Of a DNA stretch of 64,000 nucleotides, positions 7,146-17,393 are shown in pieces (positions within the stretch are counted from its first letter, which is position 1; every line of letters starts with the position of its first letter). The notes beneath the pieces were generated by a model, which ran no database searches, had not been told where the DNA came from, and worked only from the letters and a program-made list of their open reading frames with translations. The DNA is from CAVYUC01 sp963783085. Its GTDB lineage: Bacteria > Bacteroidota > Bacteroidia > Bacteroidales > Prolixibacteraceae. The position numbers and the translations under genes are program-made. The stretch lies in assembly GCA_963783085.1 (NCBI GenBank), contig CAWAMJ010000011.1, forward strand, positions 1 to 64,000, written 5' to 3'.

Positions 7146-9755
7146 CTAATTTGCCGAAGGATAAGCTATATCATAACCTTTCACAGAATGCCACAATATT
7201 CGATTTAAAATAATTTCTTCACTGGGTTCCAGATCGTCGTTATTGCTTAAACTGAGTTCCATGGATTTTTTAGCCCAAAACAATTGTTCTCCGGCCAAAG
7301 TTGTCAGTTTAGGATTCATTTCATCTAACGGAATATTATTTGGCAATGCCTTGTAAAAAGTAAAATCAGGAGTATTGGTAAAACAATCCGTCATTGGCAT
7401 GGCAATCAGGTCAAATTGAGTCATTGGAGGAAGTCCAAGAATCAGTTCAATTGTACGCAGTATGCTGTTCTGGTTAAAGTGCGTACTTACTACTTCACCT
7501 CTTTTCGTATACGGACTAATGCAAAAAGCTATGGTGCGGTGTCCGTCAACATGGTCGAGGCCATTTTGGGGATCATCCTCAATTACGAAAATGACGGTTT
7601 CCTTCCAAAATTTACTTTTACTGACTGCTTCTACGATACGGCCTAACGCCAAATCATTGTCTGCCACCATAGCCCTAGGTGTCGGAAAATCTTCCTGTGT
7701 TCCGGACGTATGATTATTGGGCAAAGACAACATCATCAGGTTTGGGAATGAATCTGTCTTTTCAAACGTATGTAATTCATTAATGAATACATCGGCTTTG
7801 TACTGATCGTTAATCGTTCTTGGCGAACCGGTGTAAGTTGGGCAGAAATGATTTTCCAGGGTATGAACAGTAGGTATTGCCTCTATTTTTATTTTTTTTG
7901 CACCAGTTTTATAATCGTTATAAATATCGGTCCAGGTAACGTTTTCAGGGGTAACCCGATCTTTTACGAATTCACCGTAAGTCCTAAATGAAAGTCCTGC
8001 CTGCAAAACATAATCCCAAATAAAGCCCGATGAAGAATATACAAGGGGATCATCACCATTCCAGGGATAGCCGCGTATCCAGTTTGGGAAAGCTTTTTCA
8101 AGATAATCGGTTACATAACCCTGGCTGGTCCAATTGTGTCCTTCTGCACTTTGAACCCCGTTGCAGTAAGTATTATCAAGCAAAACAAAATCTTCAGCCA
8201 GTTTATGATGATTTGGGGTAATTTGTTGCCCAAACATACATAAAGTACTATCTCCGTTGCCTGCAGGCATATCACCAAATATTTGATCGTATGTCCTGTT
8301 TTCTTTAATGATGTAAATTATATGCTTAAATATTGATTTTTCGCCGGGATGGGTAGGTACCGGTACAACTTTTTCGGCAACACTTTTAAGATTTATACTT
8401 TGATTGATTTTTGGCAACCTCATGTTTACAGCCGCTTTAACGGTATAACTTTCCAATGAATCCGGTCCGGGAACAGGAATTATAGAAACGGAGCCCAGTT
8501 GATCGTGGGTATTATGGCCATTTCCTCTCAAACCTGACTTCATATAATTATTCAATCCTATTCTTTCCTGAACTTCTTGCCTGCTCCCAACCCCTTTCAT
8601 ATTGGCAACAAAAAGGTTCTTACCATCCTTTGAAATACGGATGGCACAAGGGTACCATCCGGTAGGTATTAAACCGGTTAATTCGAATTTTGAAATATCG
8701 AATACAGAAAGGAGATTATCGCCTCCATTGGCTACATAAAGTGTTTTACCATCCGGAGCAACAGCAACACCGTTTGGAGCACTTCCAAAAGGAAGCTCTT
8801 CCATTGGTTTTGCACTTATAGTTTCAATCATTTTATCCGATTTTGTATCAATTACTGAAATTAAATCGCTGTTGGCATTTGCCACAAATAGGAATGAACT
8901 GTCAGGATTAAGCGCCATTCCGCACGGATGGAGGGCCACAGTAATTTCACTTATCAGAGAATAATCATCTAAATTAATAACTGATACGGTCCCTGTTGAT
9001 GCCACGCCTGTATTTTTATCGATAACAACAGATGTGCCCGAACTCAATGCAGTCATATCCTTCGAATCTGGATGCCGGCCTCCCCAGTTTGTAACATACG
9101 CTTTCCCAGTTTTGAGAATAACTGAATATGGCGCTATTCCAACAGGAATCTCTCTTTCCAACTTCCCGCTTTTCAAATTAACCACCCCAACGGAATTGTT
9201 ACGGTTAAGAGCTACATATATCAATCGGTTTTCTTCATCAATTGCAAATCCGCCCGGGTAAGAACTTTGTTTATCGAAACCCGGGAGAGCGATTTCATCT
9301 TCCCACATGTATATCCCATCTTCATTCATTGAGGCAGAACGAAGAAATCCCCGGCTATCGGTTACCCAAAATTTCTCATCTCCGGAATCCCGGTTTATAC
9401 CATAGAACGAACTACCTCCTTTCGGTAGTTTTAGAGTTTGTATAACTGATTGATTTTTAATGTTTATGAAAACAACGTCCGACATGTTCTTAACAGCCAT
9501 AATTGTTTCATCAGCATTTAGCGCGAGGTCAACCGGTCTTCCCGGAAAGGTAACCGTTTTACCAACCGGATCGATAATTTGAGATGTACTAACTACATAC
9601 GTTTCATCATCCTGTGGTCCTACCAGCGTCTCCCTTCCAAATGCATCCCGGTTATTTTTAATATATTCCATAGCCGGGTTCTCCTTTTTTGCTGTGCAAC
9701 CGATTACAAGTGTTACAATTAAAACGTAAAATATATGTTCGTATTTACAATTCAT
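7146..9755 (-). CDS. Lipoprotein with YVTN beta-propeller and phosphoesterase (alkaline-phosphatase-superfamily) domains
   Basis: An 869-residue protein with a lipobox cysteine at residue 20 (TLVIGC). Residues ~60-400 are YncE/YVTN-type propeller repeats (LYVANGGDNLLSVFDIS, LFVANANSDLISVID). From ~470 it becomes a phosphoesterase of the phospholipase-C/alkaline-phosphatase superfamily: IIYIIKENRTYDQIFGDM carries the metal-site ENRT, then AEGHNWTSQGYVTDY, VIEDDPQNGLDHVDGHRT and IAFCISPYTKRG. Proteins with this pairing recur near SusC/SusD loci. The substrate is unknown; a phosphate ester or phosphodiester on a glycan is one guess. It follows SusD after a hairpin terminator, so it may have its own promoter or rely on read-through. 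Confidence 0.82.
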   Translation of the reverse strand: MNCKYEHIFYVLIVTLVIGCTAKKENPAMEYIKNNRDAFGRETLVGPQDDETYVVSTSQIIDPVGKTVTFPGRPVDLALNADETIMAVKNMSDVVFINIKNQSVIQTLKLPKGGSSFYGINRDSGDEKFWVTDSRGFLRSASMNEDGIYMWEDEIALPGFDKQSSYPGGFAIDEENRLIYVALNRNNSVGVVNLKSGKLEREIPVGIAPYSVILKTGKAYVTNWGGRHPDSKDMTALSSGTSVVIDKNTGVASTGTVSVINLDDYSLISEITVALHPCGMALNPDSSFLFVANANSDLISVIDTKSDKMIETISAKPMEELPFGSAPNGVAVAPDGKTLYVANGGDNLLSVFDISKFELTGLIPTGWYPCAIRISKDGKNLFVANMKGVGSRQEVQERIGLNNYMKSGLRGNGHNTHDQLGSVSIIPVPGPDSLESYTVKAAVNMRLPKINQSINLKSVAEKVVPVPTHPGEKSIFKHIIYIIKENRTYDQIFGDMPAGNGDSTLCMFGQQITPNHHKLAEDFVLLDNTYCNGVQSAEGHNWTSQGYVTDYLEKAFPNWIRGYPWNGDDPLVYSSSGFIWDYVLQAGLSFRTYGEFVKDRVTPENVTWTDIYNDYKTGAKKIKIEAIPTVHTLENHFCPTYTGSPRTINDQYKADVFINELHTFEKTDSFPNLMMLSLPNNHTSGTQEDFPTPRAMVADNDLALGRIVEAVSKSKFWKETVIFVIEDDPQNGLDHVDGHRTIAFCISPYTKRGEVVSTHFNQNSILRTIELILGLPPMTQFDLIAMPMTDCFTNTPDFTFYKALPNNIPLDEMNPKLTTLAGEQLFWAKKSMELSLSNNDDLEPSEEIILNRILWHSVKGYDIAYPSAN

Positions 9756-9801
9756 TATATCATATTTAAAAGCCGGTTTCGATTATTTTACTATGAAAAG
9801 C

Positions 9802-9838
9802 AAAAAAACAGGTGCAGTTTTTATACACCTGTTTTTTT
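9802..9838. terminator. Bidirectional-looking intrinsic terminator after SusD
   Basis: A 13-bp perfect stem (AAAAAAACAGGTG pairing with CACCTGTTTTTTT) around an 11-nt loop. T-runs lie on both sides, so it can work on either strand. It lies 9 nt past the SusD stop on the minus strand and should end, or reduce, SusC-SusD transcription before the phosphoesterase gene. Confidence 0.85.
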
Positions 9839-9846
9839 GTTAATAG

Positions 9847-11340
9847 TTATTCTACGGGATTTTGAACCAGGTTTGGATTTAATGTAATTTCTGATTCGGG
9901 GATGAATTCAACAATTTGCTTTGATGTTGGTGGAATAAGTTGAGGCCCTGCCCAGGATTCGCCGTGGGTATAGCTTCTATCCAATGATCTGTTGTTTCTG
10001 AAAACATCATAAGCACGATGTCCTTCCCAGCATAATTCCAATCTCCTCTCATCCAAAACAACATCAAGAACAGAGTTGTATCCTTTAAGATCACCTGGAG
10101 TAAATAATTGGTCACCTTCCAATCCGGCCCTTTTCCTGATAAAATTAACCAATTCAATAGCATCAGCTTCTTTTCCAGGAGTTTTAGCATACGATTCTGC
10201 CTTGTTCAGGTACATTTCAGCTAATCTTACAACCACCGGAGAAGACAACATTTTAACACCTTCCTGTAACGTATACTTAAGATTAAAGTATTTGGAATAA
10301 CCTAATCTTTGTTCTACAACATAACCAGGTTCCTCAGTTGTGCTCGGAATTTTATCTCCATTGGCATCCAGAGTAAACTTAGGATCAATAAATTTAATTC
10401 TTTCATCATTGGGGTTTTGATAAATTAACTGTCTGAATGTTTTAGAAACATATATTTCACCCCATCCACCATCTTCATGATACAACGAACCAATTCCACT
10501 TTTTCCCATGTTTTCACTGGTTAAAAGTTTTATTGCAAAAATTGTTTCAGGATTATTTTCAGGTAACCAGGTGTAATATTCAGCAAGTTGTTCTGTTGGA
10601 ACAAGGTGATATCTTCCTGAATTGATTACTTTATCAGCATACTCAACAGATTTATCGTAATTCTCCATATACAGATACAACCGGGAGAGCATAGCCCATG
10701 CAACCTCTTTTGAAGCATAGATATTCGATTTATTCTCATTCATCAAATCAGCTGCGGTTAAAAAATCGCTGACAATAAAATCAAATGTTTCTTTTAACGT
10801 GCTCCTTGGCGGTAAAGCATATTGGTCTGTATTGTCTCTTATCATAACCCCAAAATTAGTTTCGGGATTCTGCGGGTAGGGTCGGCCGAATACCCGAACA
10901 AGATCATAATGCATAAGTGCCCTCAAAAAAATATTTTCGCCTTTTAGCTGCAATAATTCATCGGATGGATTTTCTATATTATCTATGATTTCTATTGTTT
11001 TGTTTGCTGAAAATATACCATAATATGCCTGTTGCCAAATCCCAAGAGCGGCGCTTGAGTTCACTAAATGCTGGTAACCGTATGTGTTACATATATTATC
11101 GCCACTTTGTTTGCACCATGCCAGATCATCTCCGGGAAGTTCCTGCAAGAAATGTCTTAGCCTAACATAGTTTCTTTCTCTTAATCTACTATAAGTGCCA
11201 ATCGTCACGTTTTGTAACAAATCAGTGGAAGTCTGTACTTTTTCCGAAGTCAATTGGTCAGATGGAAAATATTCCAGTTTATCACAACCAACAGCAATCA
11301 GAAATAAAACTGAAAAAAATAAGAATATCTTGGTTTTCAT
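9847..11340 (-). CDS. SusD/RagB-family glycan-binding lipoprotein
   Basis: 497 residues with a lipobox (FLIAVGC, Cys19) and the family start pattern DKLEYFPSDQLT. It has tetratricopeptide-like helices (IFLRALMHYDLVRVFGRPYPQ, AWAMLSRLYLYMENYDKSVEYADKVI). The C-terminal hallmarks are VVRLAEMYLNKAESYAK, VLDERRLELCWEGHRAYDVFRNN and the ending ITLNPNLVQNP. SusD proteins sit on the cell surface as the lid of the SusC pore and bind oligosaccharides. It follows SusC by 18 nt on the same strand, so the two are co-transcribed. Confidence 0.95.
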   Translation of the reverse strand: MKTKIFLFFSVLFLIAVGCDKLEYFPSDQLTSEKVQTSTDLLQNVTIGTYSRLRERNYVRLRHFLQELPGDDLAWCKQSGDNICNTYGYQHLVNSSAALGIWQQAYYGIFSANKTIEIIDNIENPSDELLQLKGENIFLRALMHYDLVRVFGRPYPQNPETNFGVMIRDNTDQYALPPRSTLKETFDFIVSDFLTAADLMNENKSNIYASKEVAWAMLSRLYLYMENYDKSVEYADKVINSGRYHLVPTEQLAEYYTWLPENNPETIFAIKLLTSENMGKSGIGSLYHEDGGWGEIYVSKTFRQLIYQNPNDERIKFIDPKFTLDANGDKIPSTTEEPGYVVEQRLGYSKYFNLKYTLQEGVKMLSSPVVVRLAEMYLNKAESYAKTPGKEADAIELVNFIRKRAGLEGDQLFTPGDLKGYNSVLDVVLDERRLELCWEGHRAYDVFRNNRSLDRSYTHGESWAGPQLIPPTSKQIVEFIPESEITLNPNLVQNPVE

Positions 11341-11358
11341 ACGATTAAGTTTAAATGT

Positions 11359-14300
11359 TTACAAATTTAATTTTATACCAAAAATGAATTTTCCGGGTGC
11401 CCCATATGCTTCTCCCCAGATACTTTGCCCGCTAACTGGATTTTCCATGTTTATATCCGGATCATTACCACTGAATTTTGTAAATACAGCAAGATTTTCG
11501 ATACTCGCATATACCTTTAATCCTGAAAATAAATCGGGAAAATTATAGCTAAAACGAATACTCTGAATTCTGAAATAACTGTTGTCCTCTATATATCTGG
11601 AAGAAGGAGCGGAAGAATTTGCGTTTCCCCCAAGCAACAACCTTGGATGGGTTGCTATGTCTCCCGGTTCCTCCCATCGCACCCAATCCTTATACAGGTT
11701 CATTTGGTTTTTCGAGAGTACTTTACCATCATCATCAATAGATTCTCTTTGTCCAAAATAAATTGAACTTCCAACAACAAAATTACAATAAACACTAACG
11801 GAAAAGTTATTGTAATAAAAATCATTACTAATGCCTCCGGTAAAATCAGGGTATGAAGATTTAATAAATAAATTACTCGCGTCATTGTAATTATTAGTTG
11901 TTACAATTTTGGCCGGCTCTTTTTTATCAGCGCCATCAATTTTACTTCCTTCGCTATCTTCCCATCTAATCCAAAGAGGATCTCCGGTTTGAACGTCAAT
12001 TCCAGCCCATTTTTTCATATAGAAATACCTCATCGGCAATCCTTCTCTTAGCCGCATATTGCCGCTGGAGATATCTTCATGGTTATTTAAAGCCAAAATT
12101 TTATTTCTGTTAACGTTAAGGTTCAAATTCGTTTCCCATCGTATACTCCTATTGACATTTATAGTATTGATGTTTATATCAAAACCCCGGTTTCTAACAG
12201 AACCTACATTTCGTTGCTGGGAGGAGAATCCGGAGGCTGCTGAAAGCGGCACACTCTGCAGTAAGTTTTTATTTTCGCGGTTATAAAAATCCAATTCCAA
12301 TCTCCCGACATTTGCGACCGCTAACTCAATACCAATATTTGTGGTATATGCTTTTTCCCAGGTCAAATCAGGATTTTCCAAACGGGCCGGGCGCGCACCC
12401 GAATTTCCGTTGTACGTATTATTTGTAGCAAAACTGTAAGTTCCCAGAGAAAGGTAATCAGAGATATTCGCGTTTCCTGTTGTACCATAACTGAATTTTA
12501 ATTTTAGTAATTCGAGCCATGAAACATCATTCAGAAAGTTTTCCTTATTAATATTCCAGGAAGCCCCGATTGTATAAAATGAGGCCCATCTGTTATTGGC
12601 GCCAAAACGGGAAGAAGCATCCGTACGGAAAGAACCTACCAAAAAATAACGATATAAATAATTATAATCAACCTGGCTAAAATATGATTTAAAGCCTGTC
12701 TCTGTTTCATTTCCTCCCACTGATTTTGGACTACCGGTAGCACTTAACGAAGTTAATCCTATCGGAATATCAATTCCTACCGCACTTGTATTTTGCCATT
12801 TTGAATAGCTATATTCCTGGCCAAGAATACCAGACACATTATGATCGCCAAACTTCTTTTGAAAATTTAAAAGATTAGAGGTTAAAACTGAATAACTGTA
12901 TGCGTATGTTTGGCTCAACCTGCCGTTTTCAAAATTAGCCAACGCATGCTTGTTATCAAGAAGTTGTTTCCAATCGGAACCTCTAAAACCTACACGGTTA
13001 GATGTTGAAAAAGATAGATAGTCATTTATTTTAAAATCAAGTTTCAGATCTGTATCGAAGTCAAATTCGATAGTTCGATCAGAATAATGTTCCCGGTCAT
13101 AGAAATAATTTGCTTTGTTATTTGCATACCAGTACCCGGATTCATAAGGATTATATGGAGTTACTCCATCGGATTCATAAACCGGGTCCCATGGAACGTT
13201 TATAAAATACTGAACAGCAACAGCTTCTTGCCCGGTCTGAGGATCGTTTGAAAAATTGTCGGTACGACCATTCATTCTCCATGTCAACTTAATTTTCTCT
13301 GAGAGCTGGTGACTGAGGTTCGCTCTTAAGTTAAATTCCTGATAATCCTCGTTTAACAAAGTCCCATTTTCTTCGTAAAAACTTCCACTTATATAGAATT
13401 TCGTTTTATCGCTGCCCCCTGATACCGATAAATTATGTTTATTAACGTTCCCTGTTCTTGTAAGAAGAGATGGCCAATTACTGTCTGTATTTAAGACGGA
13501 AGGCGGAACGAGATTATCAAAATATTGATCAAATGTTTTGTCTAAAAAATTAGGTGCCCCCGCAGTAACCTGATCGTTATAGTAATTTAAAGCTGCCTGC
13601 CTCCTGTTGTCATAAAGTTCCTGCGAATTCATCAAGTCTAAATTTCCTTTTCGCTGCATAGCCAAACCATAAGATCCATCGTAACTGACGACAGTCTTTC
13701 CACTTCTTCCACTTTTTGTAGTAATTACAATCACACCGTTAGCCGCTCTTGAACCATAAAGACCGGTGGCAGCCGCATCTTTTAATACGGTAAGACTTTC
13801 AATATCATTGGGGTCAAACGAACCTCCGATTATACCATCAACAACATAGAGTGGATTATATCCTGCGCCAATAGAACCAACACCTCTGATAACAACATTA
13901 GTACCTCTTTGAGGATGACCGCTGTTATTGGATACCACTAATCCCGGAACTTTACCCTGAAGAAGAGTACCAAGATTTGTAGATGTTACACCGGATTGTA
14001 GTTCTTCTTCATTAACAACAGAAACAGAAGATGATAATTCGGATTGTCTTTTTGTGCTGTATCCTACTGCAACCACCTCTTCAATACCTATGGTTTCTTC
14101 TACCATAGAAATGTTAACAACGGTTTGCCCGCCAACATCTACTTGTTGTGTTGTCATCCCAACAAAAGAAAATACAAGAGTGGCATCGGGTGGTACATTA
14201 TTTAAGGTATAATTACCATCGGCATTTGTTATTGTTCCGTTTGTGGTTTCCTCCACGCGAACCGTAACACCGGGAAGTGGTTGTCCTGAGCTATCCGTAA

Positions 14301-14494
14301 CTTTTCCTGTAACCGTTTTTTGCTCACTTTGCACAGAAGAAGTGCCTGGCGGGTACATAATCAGATCATCCGCAAAAACATGGGTCGAAATCGTCAGCAG
14401 GTTTAGCAATAAAAAGCGTAACTAATCCTAATACGCTGAAATTTTTTGCTACTCTTATTTGAAGAGAAAGCAATTTTAAAGCATTCTTTTTCAT
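11359..14494 (-). CDS. SusC/RagA-type TonB-dependent glycan transporter, frameshifted in its signal peptide
   Basis: The body is intact: a CarboxypepD-regulatory-like domain (KTVTGKVTDSSGQPLPGVTVRV), the TonB-box/plug region (EEVVAVGYSTKRQ, LYVVDGIIGG, ESLTVLKDAAATGLYGSRAANGVIVITTK), and a long barrel ending FIFGIKLNL. In its own frame the only available start is TTG at 14409, with a weak leader. An ATG at 14494 begins MKKNALKLLSLQIRVAKNFSV and stays open up to the run of five A (plus strand) at 14411-14415. Removing one base there joins the leader to LLLNLLTISTHVFADD and gives 1044 residues with a proper signal. So there is a +1 frameshift or a sequencing error. It has no STN domain, so it is unlikely to be a FecA-like transducer. 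Confidence 0.9.
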
Positions 14495-14780
14495 AAGTTG
14501 ATTAATGATTTAATTAAGGTAAATGAAAAAACTTGTTAAACGCCATTGCTGTCCGCTTAAAAAATATTGAGAGACAGCTGATTAAAATTCAGAGCTATAT
14601 TATTCCTGTAATCCGTATTTATAAGTAGCTTGTGATCAAATATATAAAAAAAAAGTGATTAATATGTATATGGATAAACCATTTCTCGTCGCGAACGGTG
14701 ATGATGGTTTAGCATATCTGTAATTCGAATACAAGACAACCACCTCCCGGTGGATATATTCCTGCTGAACGGAAATTTGC

Positions 14781-15890
14781 CTACTTTTCGGGTTGTTTGG
14801 TTTTCCATCCTTTCAGCTGCTGAATATAGTTCGTTAATTCAGCCGCGTTTTTTACATGCTGTGCCACCGTTGGATGATAATCCGCACCAATTCCCAAATC
14901 CCCGGTCTGAGCTGACATCTCAAAGAAATTCACCTTGCCCCTCCCCTTTTTATTCGCTGTTTCGGCAACAAACGTAAGATAATCCCTAACTTTCGAAAGT
15001 ATTTTGCCCGACATCATTGGCCCCAGCAGGCACACAATCTCAGGGTGATTATATTTTGCCTGTATTATATCAATCAAACGAAAATAATTGTCGACATACA
15101 AAGCCGAATCGCCACCTGTAGTGCTAAAATCATTGGTGCCCAGGTTAATAAAAACCAAATCGGGTTGTTTAGCAAAATCGTATTTCGGATTCTCGTCGTA
15201 AAGAAAGGTGCGCGTGTATAGATTGGCCATACAATCGGAACTCCCCGTTTCCGGCCCATTGTAATTCCGGTATACACCAATGCCGGAACGACAAACAGCC
15301 ATGTGCCGGGCGTTAAAATTACGCGAAGTAATGGCGGCATATGTCAAGTAGTGGTTTTCGGTTTCTGCAGAAAATTTTTCACCGTTTGCTCCCTCGTTTC
15401 CATAACCACAGGTAATGGAGTTTCCAATAAATTCAAAAAATAAATTGCGGTGATTTGATATCGGTACAAGCGGTTTGCCTTCATCAACAACGAATCCGTA
15501 AAAAGTAGTTTTACCAAAAGTAAGTTCCGTTCGTTTGAACAGTTCTATCTCGTGGATGCTGTCTTTCAGCCCTTCGGCCAGGTGATATAAATTTTTGCCT
15601 TTGGTAACATGAATCGTTGAAACAACCCGGCCGTCGAGAATAACGTTGTAATAATTTTGCCCCTGATCATCGTCCATGATGGCCGAAACCGATTTGCCGC
15701 TAAAGCTGGCTCGTATGGAAACACCCGAATAGGAGAATTCCGGAGCATGCCGATCCGTAAAATCAATCCGGCCCGTATATTCAATGAGATCATTCCCGCT
15801 TTTTACGGATTCTGTTTTTTCTTTCTGACCAAATGCAATGTGGATACCAGCAAGAAGAATAAAAGCCAGCAAACTGTATATTTTTTGCAT
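14781..15890 (-). CDS. CE2-like carbohydrate esterase (SGNH fold with N-terminal beta-sandwich), secreted
   Basis: 369 residues with a signal peptide (1-21). Residues ~35-135 form the jelly-roll module typical of CE2 acetyl esterases (YTGRIDF, YYNVILDGR). The SGNH hydrolase domain follows with Ser158 in FIGNSITCGYG, the GTND block at 251-254 and the DYH motif (Asp337, His339) near the end. CE2 enzymes remove acetyl groups from xylan, mannan or glucomannan side chains in the periplasm or outside the cell. It lies upstream of, and on the same strand as, the SusC/SusD operon, but 286 bases separate it from SusC, so it may be a separate unit serving the same glycan. Confidence 0.85.
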   Translation of the reverse strand: MQKIYSLLAFILLAGIHIAFGQKEKTESVKSGNDLIEYTGRIDFTDRHAPEFSYSGVSIRASFSGKSVSAIMDDDQGQNYYNVILDGRVVSTIHVTKGKNLYHLAEGLKDSIHEIELFKRTELTFGKTTFYGFVVDEGKPLVPISNHRNLFFEFIGNSITCGYGNEGANGEKFSAETENHYLTYAAITSRNFNARHMAVCRSGIGVYRNYNGPETGSSDCMANLYTRTFLYDENPKYDFAKQPDLVFINLGTNDFSTTGGDSALYVDNYFRLIDIIQAKYNHPEIVCLLGPMMSGKILSKVRDYLTFVAETANKKGRGKVNFFEMSAQTGDLGIGADYHPTVAQHVKNAAELTNYIQQLKGWKTKQPEK

Positions 15891-16448
15891 AACCCGATGA
15901 TTGAATTTTAAAATTTCACAACAATATTATCCGTTCATTTTGAAACGGATTAAAAAAACTGAAAAAATTTGAAAAAAAATTCATTGGTGTCCGCGAAATA
16001 TTTTATTAAAAAAATAAATGGGAACACAATTATCCTTCTTACTAAAAATGAAAGCTTGCGCCTAAATCCCATCAAGGGGACTTTGAAGAGTACCTTGATT
16101 TTCAGCAAGTTACCCTTTAGAGGTCAAGGGTAAAAAAGTTGAAAATCAATTTAATGGCTAAAGCCTGTTTTTCGTGCTCCAAATTTAACCGCCGGCTTAA
16201 GCCGGGGGCAATAAAATCCTTGTACAGAAGAGCTTTAGCTATTAATACATCATTTAACCGGACGTTAGTGAAAAAAATTATTTATTGCTGTTTGTGTGGA
16301 AACATTTCCCATTCTGATCATCTGTTTTGTGAATAAAATCATCACCGCCATTGAGCTATTTTCTGATTTATAACTACATATGGAAATGGTTTAAATATTG
16401 ACATGAAACCGTCGACACACAAATTATTAACTCAAAAATTAGTTTATT
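15891..16448. other. Intergenic region with repeat remnants, no gene seen
   Basis: 558 bases between divergent genes. It contains a degenerate copy of the inverted-repeat element (16052-16150) and the 14-bp palindrome CCGGCTTAAGCCGG at 16192-16205 within a GGCTAAAGCC-type repeat. A 65-codon open frame (16139-16336) crosses these repeats and has no leader or family features, so I do not call it. Promoters for both flanking genes should lie here, but no clear consensus could be fixed. Confidence 0.6.
16052..16150 (-). mobile_element. Degenerate copy R3 of the inverted-repeat element
   Basis: About 90 bases align, in reverse orientation, with the interior of the element at 32379-32520. The shared order is CCTAAATCCC, CAAGGGGACTTTGAAGAG, TTGATTTTCAGCAAGTT, an imperfect CCCTTTAGAGGTC and AAGTTGAAAATCAA. 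The TCCGAAAAGT terminal repeats are missing at both ends, so it is an old or deleted copy. Confidence 0.75.
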
Positions 16449-17378
16449 ATGTTTTATCATGTAAAAGAATTACAATTTAACGCCAGGGTTTCAAAACCCG
16501 ACATCCGGTTTGCCAATTTATTACTGGACCAGTTCGGAGGACCAAACGGTGAATTAAAAGCTGCCATGCAGTATTTTGTGCAGGCATTTGCAGCCAAACA
16601 ACCCCATCCGAAAGAATATGATCTTTTAATGGATATTGCTACCGAAGAATTCAGCCACCTCGAAATTGTTGGGGCAACCATTCAAATGTTGCTGGATGGC
16701 ATAAACGGAAAAGTAAAAAACAGCGCCGATGAAGCTGAAATTATGCAACTGCTGGATGGAAAAAGCGGCAAGGAACAAATGATCCACAACGCCATGACCA
16801 ATCCGCAATTTTTTAACGAAAGTGGTGGCAGCCCGATGCTAACCGATGCAAACGGAAATCCCTGGAGTGGAACGTACGTAACCGCCAACGGTGAATTAAC
16901 TGTTGATTTACGCTCGAACATTGCTGCCGAATCGCGGGCAAAAATTGTTTATGAATACCTGATGCATTTAACCGACGATCCATATGTTAAGGATACGCTG
17001 ATGTTTTTAATGACACGGGAAGTAGCACATTTTCAAATGTTTGAGGCGGCGCTGGATAACATTAAAGATAATTTCCCGCCCGGTATCATGCAGAGTGATC
17101 CGCGGTACAGCAATAAATATTTTAACATGTCGAACGGTACTTCCGCAAGAGGACCGTGGAACGAAGGAAAATCGCCGGGACTGGGGGAAAGCTGGGAATA
17201 CATTGAAGACCCGGTTTCCCATGTGCTTAAAACCAATGGTTTGCTGAACGAGGAAGTTAAAGGTTCTGACCGCACGCCGGAAAGCGCCAAAGAAAAAACG
17301 ATAAAACTAAGCAAGGAAAAAGTGAAAGCGATTAAGAAAGCGGTTCCCGAAGGGGAAAAGCAGTGGAGTAACTATTAA
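16449..17378 (+). CDS. Manganese (non-haem) catalase
   Basis: 309 residues aligned by eye with the dimanganese catalase family, which turns hydrogen peroxide into water and oxygen in the cytoplasm. Metal ligands are in place: Glu35 (GELKAAMQYF), Glu66 or Glu67 and His70 (ATEEFSHLE), Glu161 (AAESRAK), and His194 in REVAHF. The PHPKEYDLLMDIATEE segment and the long C-terminal tail with GPWNEG are also typical. No signal peptide is present. The DsbA-like gene starts 15 nt downstream on the same strand, and a small heat-shock protein follows, so this is a small stress cluster. Confidence 0.93.
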   Translation: MFYHVKELQFNARVSKPDIRFANLLLDQFGGPNGELKAAMQYFVQAFAAKQPHPKEYDLLMDIATEEFSHLEIVGATIQMLLDGINGKVKNSADEAEIMQLLDGKSGKEQMIHNAMTNPQFFNESGGSPMLTDANGNPWSGTYVTANGELTVDLRSNIAAESRAKIVYEYLMHLTDDPYVKDTLMFLMTREVAHFQMFEAALDNIKDNFPPGIMQSDPRYSNKYFNMSNGTSARGPWNEGKSPGLGESWEYIEDPVSHVLKTNGLLNEEVKGSDRTPESAKEKTIKLSKEKVKAIKKAVPEGEKQWSNY

Positions 17379-17393
17379 AAGCCATACCAACCG

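Noticed and set aside
16139..16336. 65-codon open frame with several Cys
   Set aside because: It crosses the degenerate inverted-repeat element and a palindromic repeat, with no leader, ribosome-binding site or recognisable family.
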